Assembly: GCA_021298935.1 (NCBI GenBank)
Contig: JAJTHR010000131.1
Location: 1-10,260, forward strand
Length of the DNA: 10,260 nt
Origin: Parachlamydia sp.
Lineage (GTDB): Bacteria > Chlamydiota > Chlamydiia > Chlamydiales > Parachlamydiaceae
Direction: 5' to 3'
This document shows, one piece after another, positions 1-4,782 of this stretch. Within the stretch, counting starts at the first letter, position 1. The number at the start of each line of letters is the position of its first letter. The notes beneath the pieces are model-generated. The model ran no database searches, was not told the DNA's origin, and worked only from the letters and a program-made list of their open reading frames with translations. A program made the position numbers and the translations under genes.

Positions 1-120
1 AAAAATGGCCGTATTGAGTAAAAACAGTGGAATACGGCCAAAAAATGGCCGTATTGATTAAAAACAGTGGAATACGGCCAAAAAATGGCCGTATTGATTA
101 AAAACAGTGGAATACGGCCA
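1..120. repeat. Three tandem 40-bp units built of inverted TGGCCGTATT sites
   Basis: Three head-to-tail 40-bp units lie at 1-40, 41-80 and 81-120. Units 2 and 3 are identical; unit 1 differs from them at one base (position 18, G for T). Each unit is an A5 tract, the 10-mer TGGCCGTATT, a 15-base spacer, and the exact reverse complement AATACGGCCA. The sites are therefore at 6-15, 46-55 and 86-95 forward and 31-40, 71-80 and 111-120 reverse. Across unit junctions the reverse and forward sites face each other over only five A residues, so the array forms palindromes in two registers. A degenerate fourth unit starts at 121 (TAGGCGTATT, 126-135, 8 of 10 matches), and one more site occurs at 148-157 (TGGCCGTAAA, 8 of 10). 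The array touches the window edge and may extend to the left. The likely role is an operator for the downstream Fic gene; this is inferred from its position next to the promoter. Confidence 0.9.
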
Positions 121-126
121 AAAAAT

Positions 127-140
127 AGGCGTATTCGCCT
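127..140. repeat. Small perfect hairpin in the degenerate fourth repeat unit
   Basis: AGGCG (127-131) and CGCCT (136-140) pair around a TATT loop. It lies where the 40-bp repeat period breaks down, directly before the candidate -35 box of the Fic gene. It could be a decayed or specialised operator copy. A terminator is unlikely because no T-tract follows. Confidence 0.5.
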
Positions 141-168
141 TGAAAAATGGCCGTAAAAGTGCTAAATT
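140..168 (+). promoter_or_regulatory. Candidate sigma70-type promoter of the Fic gene
   Basis: TTGAAA (140-145) and TAAATT (163-168) are separated by 17 bp, matching the -35 and -10 consensus at 5 and 4 of 6 positions. The Fic start codon is at 189, so transcription would begin only about 15 bases before it. A copy of the repeat site, TGGCCGTAAA (148-157), sits inside the spacer, so a protein bound there would block RNA polymerase. The call rests on motif matching alone. Confidence 0.5.
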
Positions 169-188
169 GATTTCAAAAAGACATTAAT

Positions 189-1562
189 ATGAGCTTAAGG
201 GACAATAAACTAATTATATTAAGGCTATTAGGGCAAGAAAATGAACCAATAAGCCTTGCAGATTTGCTTCCAAAACTTGATGGAAAATTTAAAGAGCGCT
301 CAGTTCGACGTTGGCTTAGTGAATTAATTCAAGATGGTTCAATACAGAAAATTGGGCAAAAAAAAGGGACAAAATATCTTGTTAATGGCCGAAAAGAACA
401 AAGCCAACAAAATAACGGTCATTGTTTTAGTTCTGCTAGTCTAAAAATCTTAGAAAATATAAAAAAGCCTCCGTTTGAAAGAAAGCCAGTCTCTTATATA
501 GAAAGCTGGCTAGAAGGCTATCAGCCAAACGTTGATTACTATCTTCCTCCCTTAGTAAGAGGGCAAATATTAGAAGTAGGCCAACGAGCGAGGGCACATG
601 ATCCTGCCGGAACGTATGCCCATCAAATATTTAGCCGACTGATTATTGATTTATCTTATAATTCTTCTCGCCTTGAAGGTAATACCTATTCTCTACTTGA
701 TACAGAACGTCTTTTGCTTCATGGTGACAGTCCGGAAGGGAAATTGGATCAAGAAAAGATTATGATTTTAAATCATAAAGAAGCCATTCGCTATCTGGTT
801 GATAATGCGGCAAAACTAGAAATCAGCCATACAGTCATTTGCACCCTGCATTTCCTGCTTTCAGATGGTCTGGTTGAACCGAGCGAAGCGGGTAAGGTTC
901 GAAAACATGGTGTTCGCATCGGCGGTTCTGTTTATTTGCCTTTTGAAGGGCCAAAACGATTAGAATTGCAGCTTAAAAAAATCACGGAAAAAGCAGCATT
1001 AATTAAAGACCCTTATGAAAAAAGTATTTTTCTTTTAATTCACATTAGTTATCTACAAGCTTTCATTGATGTCAATAAACGAACAGCACGCCTTGCAGCA
1101 AATATCTCGCTTATACAGCATAATCTTGTTCCTCTAGCCTTTAATGATGTGCAAGTGGATGATTACATATCTGCAATGATTGCTGTCTATGAGCTGCAAG
1201 ATGTGCGACCACTTGTTGATCTTTATCTATATTCGTATATGCGTACATGCGCAGATTACGACGCTACAGTCCAAGCCATGGGATTTGATGCTGTACGAGT
1301 TCGCTATAGGCAACTAAGACGCAGTTTAATCAGGCAAATTATCATTAATAGCACAGCAGGAGAAGAGCTAAGACGATTTATTAACGCTGAGGCCCTCAGG
1401 CATATTCCTAATGAAGATCAAAAAGCTTTTATTCAGGATGTTCAAGAAGATTTGGAACTCATTGATGAAAGCCGTCTGGCGGGTATGGGAATTGATCCGG
1501 ATCAACTAAACAAATGGCTCCAATTAAAAATTGATATACATAATCTAATGAGTACTGAGTAA
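189..1562 (+). CDS. Fic-domain protein with N-terminal winged helix and altered catalytic motif
   Basis: Fic proteins usually transfer AMP or another phosphate-containing group onto target hydroxyls. This 457-residue protein starts with a winged-helix-like segment (about residues 1-66, ending in a basic wing with KKGTKYL). A linker follows, then a Fic core at about 115-350 and a charged helical C-terminal extension (about 355-457). The inhibitory-helix motif [S/T]xxxE[G/N] is visible at S159-E163-G164, followed by NTYSLLDTERLL, which places the protein with class II (N-terminally inhibited) Fic enzymes. The canonical HPFxDGNGRxxR loop reads QAFIDVNKRTAR (290-301). The catalytic His is Gln290, the first Gly is Val295, and the second Gly is Lys297 as in Doc kinases; Phe292, Asp294, Asn296, Arg298 and Arg301 are kept. 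AMPylation by the usual mechanism is therefore doubtful, and a regulatory or divergent role is possible. The start has only a weak AAAGA ribosome site. No small antitoxin gene is next to it inside the window. The upstream repeats suggest autoregulation. Family membership is confident; activity and target are not known. Confidence 0.9.
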   Translation: MSLRDNKLIILRLLGQENEPISLADLLPKLDGKFKERSVRRWLSELIQDGSIQKIGQKKGTKYLVNGRKEQSQQNNGHCFSSASLKILENIKKPPFERKPVSYIESWLEGYQPNVDYYLPPLVRGQILEVGQRARAHDPAGTYAHQIFSRLIIDLSYNSSRLEGNTYSLLDTERLLLHGDSPEGKLDQEKIMILNHKEAIRYLVDNAAKLEISHTVICTLHFLLSDGLVEPSEAGKVRKHGVRIGGSVYLPFEGPKRLELQLKKITEKAALIKDPYEKSIFLLIHISYLQAFIDVNKRTARLAANISLIQHNLVPLAFNDVQVDDYISAMIAVYELQDVRPLVDLYLYSYMRTCADYDATVQAMGFDAVRVRYRQLRRSLIRQIIINSTAGEELRRFINAEALRHIPNEDQKAFIQDVQEDLELIDESRLAGMGIDPDQLNKWLQLKIDIHNLMSTE

Positions 1563-1586
1563 GAAGTATAATGTCGAAACAACAGA

Positions 1587-1607
1587 GCGCAGGAATGCAT
1601 CCTGCGC
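1587..1607 (-). terminator. Hairpin between convergent Fic and carbonic anhydrase genes
   Basis: GCGCAGGA (1587-1594) and TCCTGCGC (1600-1607) form a perfect 8-bp GC-rich stem with a 5-base loop, ATGCA. It lies 25 bases past the Fic stop and 13 bases past the carbonic anhydrase stop. Read on the minus strand it is followed by a T-rich stretch (TCTGTTGTTT), so it fits best as the terminator of the carbonic anhydrase gene. On the plus strand no T-tract follows, and termination of the Fic transcript there would be weak. Confidence 0.6.
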
Positions 1608-1619
1608 AAGGAAGCTAAT

Positions 1620-2294
1620 TTAAGGGCAATTATCAAGTACAAAAAGTTCTCTGGCTTTTCCACTTTTTAGGCTATAAATTGCGCCTACTATAATGACTTG
1701 CCCGGTTTGTAAAGCAGTGGAAATAATAGTTGATTTTTGTATCAGTTGGTTGGCCGCATAGGCGACGTTCGCTTTAGTCGCTTCTTCAAGAGCATTGGGG
1801 CCATATATATTGATGCCCGCAGCCACGATAGCCTGCTCAATTGGAATAAGGACAGCATTCAAGATGCCATTTTCTGGATCTACTACGCCACCATTTTCTC
1901 TTAACCGTTCAAGAGCGCCTATGACAGCCCCGCAGTTTTCATGTCCCATCACTACAATTGTAGTCACATCCCAAGTTGCAACAGCGAATGCGATGCTGTC
2001 TATGACTTGATCTCCAGCCGTGTTTCCTGCTACACGAGGACAAAAAATGCGTCCAAGACCCTGATTGAAAATCAATTCTGGAGGTGTTCTTGAGTCAGAA
2101 CAGGACAGCACAACAAAAGGGGGGTTTTGACCATCCGCCGTTTTTCTTCTTTGTTTGATAAAGGTTGAGTCCCTTACAAATTCCTTATTAGCTCGTTGAA
2201 GATAGCGCCAGTCGCGCTGCGAACCACATCCGCAGCCTGCTTCCATAAACGCACTCGATAAGGCGAATAACGCCAAACATATTCTAAAAATCAT
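1620..2294 (-). CDS. Beta-class carbonic anhydrase with probable export signal
   Basis: It interconverts CO2 and bicarbonate. The beta-class zinc ligands are all present: Cys65 and Asp67 in CSDSR, then His118 and Cys121 in GHENCGA; Arg69 is the usual partner of the catalytic Asp. The segment RDWRYLQRANKEFVRD (27-42) matches the N-terminal helix of the family. At 224 residues the length is normal. Unusually, residues 1-21 look like a signal peptide: Arg4, a hydrophobic run at 5-15, then a Cys/Gly-rich AGCGCG stretch. Cleavage after Ala15 or Ala19 is possible. A lipoprotein is less likely, because the residue three before Cys21 is Glu rather than Leu. This points to a periplasmic enzyme, whereas most bacterial beta-CAs are cytosolic. 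The gene stands alone, converging with the Fic gene and diverging from the DUF188 gene. Enzyme class is confident; location is inferred. Confidence 0.93.
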   Translation of the reverse strand: MIFRICLALFALSSAFMEAGCGCGSQRDWRYLQRANKEFVRDSTFIKQRRKTADGQNPPFVVLSCSDSRTPPELIFNQGLGRIFCPRVAGNTAGDQVIDSIAFAVATWDVTTIVVMGHENCGAVIGALERLRENGGVVDPENGILNAVLIPIEQAIVAAGINIYGPNALEEATKANVAYAANQLIQKSTIISTALQTGQVIIVGAIYSLKSGKARELFVLDNCP

Positions 2295-2314
2295 AATAAC
2301 TCACTTTATTTGCT

Positions 2315-2329
2315 TTGAGTGGATCTCAA
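2315..2329 (-). promoter_or_regulatory. Short inverted repeat in the carbonic anhydrase 5' region
   Basis: TTGAG (2315-2319) and CTCAA (2325-2329) flank the loop TGGAT about 20 bases upstream of the carbonic anhydrase start codon. A second inverted repeat, TTTCAA-T-TTGAAA, lies at 2355-2367. Both could be operator or leader structures, but in AT-rich DNA such short repeats also arise by chance. I see no convincing -35/-10 pair on this strand. Confidence 0.2.
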
Positions 2330-2408
2330 CCTTCGTACCTACTTGTTTTTAAAATTTCAATTTGAAAAAAAATATTTAAAGGGGGTGAGAGACCAAGTTT
2401 TTATGTTT

Positions 2409-2438
2409 TTGACATCATTTCTATAAAATTCTTAAAGT
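2409..2438 (+). promoter_or_regulatory. Candidate promoter of the DUF188 gene
   Basis: A perfect -35 TTGACA (2409-2414) is followed after 18 bp by TAAAGT (2433-2438), a 4 of 6 match to the -10 box. The leader to the start codon would be about 40 bases. TATAAA at 2422-2427 is a better -10 sequence but is too close to this -35. The rest of the 191-bp divergent gap is AT-rich with no further features I can support. Confidence 0.4.
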
Positions 2439-2485
2439 ATTTTTAAAAATAATAACTTATAATTTTAATAGATAATTAAAAATGG

Positions 2486-2950
2486 ATGACCAAAATGCCT
2501 AAATCTAAGCCTAATAAAATTTGGATCGATGCCGATGCATGCCCTAAAATTATCAAAGAAGCCGTTTATAAAGTAAGTCGACGTTTGAATATAAAAATAA
2601 TTTTAGTTGCAAATTCCTATCAAACTATTCCTGTTCACGATCTTATCCAATTAATCATTGTAGAAAAAGATTTCGACGCGGCTGATCAACTTATTGAGGA
2701 ACAAGTCGAAATTCATGATATTGTCATTACGGCGGATATTCCTTTAGCAGCAAAAGTTTTGAAAAAAAAGGCAATTGCACTCAATCCTCGAGGCGAGATT
2801 TATACTGAAAACACAATAGGTTCTATATTATCCATGCGAAATATTATGAAAGAATTTTATGATGCCGGATCTATTACAGGTGGTCAACGCCCATTTGGAC
2901 CAAAAAATGTAAAGCAATTTGTCGATTCACTTAATAAATTGACTTCGTAA
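2486..2950 (+). CDS. YaiI/YqxD family protein (DUF188, UPF0178)
   Basis: This is a 154-residue member of a widespread small cytosolic family with a PIN-nuclease-like fold; its biochemical role is not established. Signature segments are visible in order: IDADACP (14-20), which carries the acidic residues of the presumed active site; DFDAADQLI (62-70); TADIPLA (82-88); ALNPRGEIYTENTI (98-111); and GGQRPFGPKN (132-141) near the C-terminus. The length is typical and nothing is missing. Two in-frame starts are possible, at 2486 and 2495. The second has a GGA (2484-2486) at normal ribosome-site distance and would shorten the protein by three residues, so the true start may be 2495. The gene is monocistronic by spacing: 191 bp from the divergent carbonic anhydrase gene and 343 bp before the next gene. 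Family identification is confident. Confidence 0.93.
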   Translation: MTKMPKSKPNKIWIDADACPKIIKEAVYKVSRRLNIKIILVANSYQTIPVHDLIQLIIVEKDFDAADQLIEEQVEIHDIVITADIPLAAKVLKKKAIALNPRGEIYTENTIGSILSMRNIMKEFYDAGSITGGQRPFGPKNVKQFVDSLNKLTS

Positions 2951-3293
2951 TTAAAGAAAAATCGGAAAAGTTCAGAATTATCGAATGAGTTTTAATTATT
3001 CAATAATTTAAAGATTGTATTATAAGCCAATCCAAAAGATTAAATAACGCCAGCGCACAGGCCTGTCTGTTATTTCATTTTCTAGAAGGACTCAAAATTT
3101 GCTCGGCTGAATCTAAAGTGATTACCACTATAAATTCGATTTAGATCTGTCATTTATGCACAACACATGTTATGTATCAGATTTTTTGTGAGTTTCATCC
3201 TTGTGATATTCCGCTTTGACTGCACAAAGTATCATCGAATAAATCTGAATGGGTTAAAGGTTCACAGACTAAGATCTCATAGTTAAGGAAGTT
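2951..3293. other. Non-coding 343-bp gap between DUF188 and DUF21/CBS genes
   Basis: No credible gene is seen here. Two loose structures occur. One is AATAAC (3043-3048) facing GTTATT (3069-3074), with an inner ACAGGCCTGT palindrome and a following T-rich stretch; it might terminate the DUF188 transcript. The other is ATCTAAA (3111-3117) facing TTTAGAT (3140-3146) across 22 bases. I looked for an Mg- or Mn-sensing leader, as some ion-transport genes have, and recognised none. The last 80 bases hold a candidate promoter and a good ribosome site for the next gene. Confidence 0.5.
3216..3243 (+). promoter_or_regulatory. Candidate promoter of the DUF21/CBS gene
   Basis: TTGACT (3216-3221) and AATAAA (3238-3243) are spaced by 16 bp, a 5 of 6 and 4 of 6 match to the sigma70 boxes. 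Transcription would start about 45 bases before the ATG at 3294. The ribosome site AAGGA (3285-3289), four bases before the ATG, supports that start codon. Confidence 0.35.
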
Positions 3294-4352
3294 ATGTTTG
3301 AAATTGTTATTATACTTATATGCCTAATAATAAACGCTTTTTTAGCTGGCTCAGAAACGGCATTTATTGCTGTTAGCAAGCCCACTTTACGGGAGCTTGT
3401 TAAACAAGGGGATTTGAAAGCAAAGCAACTTTTATTACTTAGGGAAAACCCTGAAAGAACCCTATCAATCATTCAGGTTGGCATTACATTTGTTGGTGCA
3501 TTCGCAGCAGCAATAGGTGGGGCTGGAGCAGAAGAAATGATTTCGCCTTGGATAATAACGACATTTCATTTAAATGAATTTATTGCTGAAATTTTTTCTC
3601 TGATTATTGTTGTTATACCACTAACTTATATAAGCGTCGTCATTGGCGAGCTAGTTCCTAAAACACTTGCTCTTCGCAGGCCTTTATTCATAGCATCTGT
3701 AGCAGCTCCATGGCTTCAAAAGATAAGTGTGCTTATTTCACCAATTATAACTCTTTTTGAATGGTCAACGAAAAAGATTTTGGATTCGTTTCCTCAAAAA
3801 CATGTGATTTATGAAGAACACACTCAAGAAAGCCCTTCGGTAGAATTAAATATTTTGTCAGCTCCCAATAGGCAATATGTCTTCAATATTCTTAAGATAG
3901 AGAAAACATCCATAAAAGAAATCTTAGTAAGTTGGAAAGAAGTTGTTTATGTAGAAGATCATCAAACTCAAGAGCAAATAGAGAATACGATTATTTCATC
4001 AGCCCATACTCGATTGCCCGTAGTTAGAAATAATGACGTAATTGGCATTCTCAATGCCAAGGAATTTTTAGCCTTTCAAAAGACAGGTCAAACGAATTGG
4101 CAATCTTTACTACGACCTGTTTACAGTATAGATGTAAATATGCCTATTCTTTCAGCTTTGAGGTTAATGCAAGAAAAAAGAATACACATGGCTATAGTGT
4201 ATGATGGTAAACATAAAGTGGGGATAGTTACCATGGAAGCCATTTTTGAAGAAATTGTAGGGGACATTTATGACGAAGAAGATGATGGAACCCTTAATCG
4301 CATTGTCAATTCTATCACATTTAAGGGAAAACATGTAAAAAGAAATATTTAA
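3294..4352 (+). CDS. CNNM/HlyC-type membrane protein: DUF21 plus two CBS domains, no CorC_HlyC domain
   Basis: The family contains CorB/CorC-, TlyC- and CNNM-like inner-membrane proteins linked to Mg2+ or other cation transport; the old name hemolysin is not evidence of lysis. The 352-residue protein begins with a DUF21 transmembrane domain. Hydrophobic segments lie at about 2-19, 57-78, 98-122 and 132-155, with the conserved AGSETAF (18-24) near the first and GELVPKTLALRRP (118-130) in the third. A CBS pair follows (about 210-262, with HTRLPVV and IGILNAKEFL, and about 273-326, with GIVTMEAIFEEIVGDIYDEED). Such regions normally bind adenosine nucleotides. Most full-length relatives are over 400 residues and end in a CorC_HlyC domain. 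Here the chain stops about 25 residues after the CBS pair, and no room for the missing domain exists before the tRNA at 4533. A naturally short form is more likely than a recent frameshift. Start at 3294 is supported by AAGGA. The gene stands alone. Confidence 0.88.
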   Translation: MFEIVIILICLIINAFLAGSETAFIAVSKPTLRELVKQGDLKAKQLLLLRENPERTLSIIQVGITFVGAFAAAIGGAGAEEMISPWIITTFHLNEFIAEIFSLIIVVIPLTYISVVIGELVPKTLALRRPLFIASVAAPWLQKISVLISPIITLFEWSTKKILDSFPQKHVIYEEHTQESPSVELNILSAPNRQYVFNILKIEKTSIKEILVSWKEVVYVEDHQTQEQIENTIISSAHTRLPVVRNNDVIGILNAKEFLAFQKTGQTNWQSLLRPVYSIDVNMPILSALRLMQEKRIHMAIVYDGKHKVGIVTMEAIFEEIVGDIYDEEDDGTLNRIVNSITFKGKHVKRNI

Positions 4353-4403
4353 TAAAATCAAAATTTGCTTTTGGTTGCAAAATAGAGGACGTAGTAATTC
4401 TGA

Positions 4404-4435
4404 ATAGCAATTCGAGATTGCTGTGGCGGATTTTT
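4404..4435 (+). terminator. Weak hairpin with T5 after the DUF21/CBS gene
   Basis: AGCAAT (4406-4411) pairs with ATTGCT (4417-4422) around the loop TCGAG, extendable by a T-G and an A-T pair. A T5 run follows at 4431-4435, six bases past the extended stem. This may end the DUF21/CBS transcript, but the T-tract is farther away than in a standard intrinsic terminator. Confidence 0.35.
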
Positions 4436-4532
4436 GCTTAATTGCTAAAAAGCGACTAAACTAACGAAATCTTATACAGCATTAATATTATTTGAGCGTT
4501 GTTTAGAGTGCCGTTGAAAGGCATAAAAAATA

Positions 4533-4620
4533 CGGAAGAGGTAGGATTCGAACCCACGGTCGGGGGCTGCCCGACTTCTGTTTTCAAGACAGACGCATTC
4601 GGCCACTCTGCCACTCTTCC
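4533..4620 (-). tRNA. tRNA-Ser(UGA)
   Basis: On the minus strand an 88-nt cloverleaf can be folded. The acceptor stem is GGAAGAG with CTCTTCC (5' end at 4620), with discriminator base G at 4533. The D-arm has a 3-bp stem. The anticodon loop CTTGAAA carries anticodon TGA (4584-4586 on the plus strand). A long variable arm, GTCGGG with CCCGAC, is the class II hallmark of serine tRNAs. The T-arm has a GTGGG/CCTAC stem with loop TTCGAAT. The G discriminator and long variable arm both support serine identity, and UGA reads UCN codons, chiefly UCA. The 3' CCA is not encoded and must be added by the nucleotidyltransferase. No other tRNA is next to it. Confidence 0.97.
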
Positions 4621-4633
4621 ATATAGCCCAATT

Positions 4634-4663
4634 CTTATACCCATTTTCTTTTATTTTGGTCAA
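4634..4663 (-). promoter_or_regulatory. Promoter of tRNA-Ser
   Basis: Read on the minus strand, TTGACC (plus 4658-4663) and TATAAG (plus 4634-4639) are separated by 18 bp, each a 5 of 6 match to the sigma70 consensus. The -10 box ends 13 bases before the mature tRNA 5' end, so the leader would be only a few bases. This is the clearest promoter in the window. Confidence 0.7.
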
Positions 4664-4721
4664 CACCTTTTTTATTTAAAAAAAGTAATTTGGGTTTTAA
4701 AATAAATTTCGCTAATAAACT

Positions 4722-4749
4722 TTAACAATATTAGTTTAATTTGTAATAA
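4722..4749 (+). promoter_or_regulatory. Possible promoter of the 732-residue protein gene
   Basis: TTAACA (4722-4727) and TAATAA (4744-4749) are 16 bp apart in a very AT-rich stretch, so chance matches are likely. The ribosome site is much clearer: AAGGA at 4773-4777, five bases before the ATG at 4783. Confidence 0.25.
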
Positions 4750-4782
4750 TTAAGTTAGGGATAATTAAAAAAAAGGACCTTT

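Noticed and set aside
1..120. Regular 40-bp repeats suggested a CRISPR array
   Set aside because: The units abut directly with no unique spacers; the 15-base inner segment is the same in every unit apart from one base in the first. No cas gene is present.
1..188. Inverted repeats upstream of Fic considered as ends of a transposon or MITE
   Set aside because: The sites recur many times in tandem rather than bounding a unit, and there is no matching end after the Fic gene and no transposase.
189..1562. Fic plus neighbour as a Fic/Doc toxin-antitoxin pair
   Set aside because: No small antitoxin gene lies next to it in the window. The inhibitory motif is inside the Fic protein itself, and the downstream neighbour is a convergent carbonic anhydrase.
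1795..2010. Plus-strand open frame opposite the carbonic anhydrase
   Set aside because: It is antisense to the conserved zinc-site region of a confident gene and has no motif or ribosome site.
4456..4705. Three open frames on both strands (4456-4644 -, 4472-4666 -, 4499-4705 +), one with GRVAEWPNASVLKTEVG
   Set aside because: They are translations of the tRNA-Ser gene and its flanks. The WPNASVLKTEVG-like peptide is a familiar false protein call produced by serine tRNA genes.
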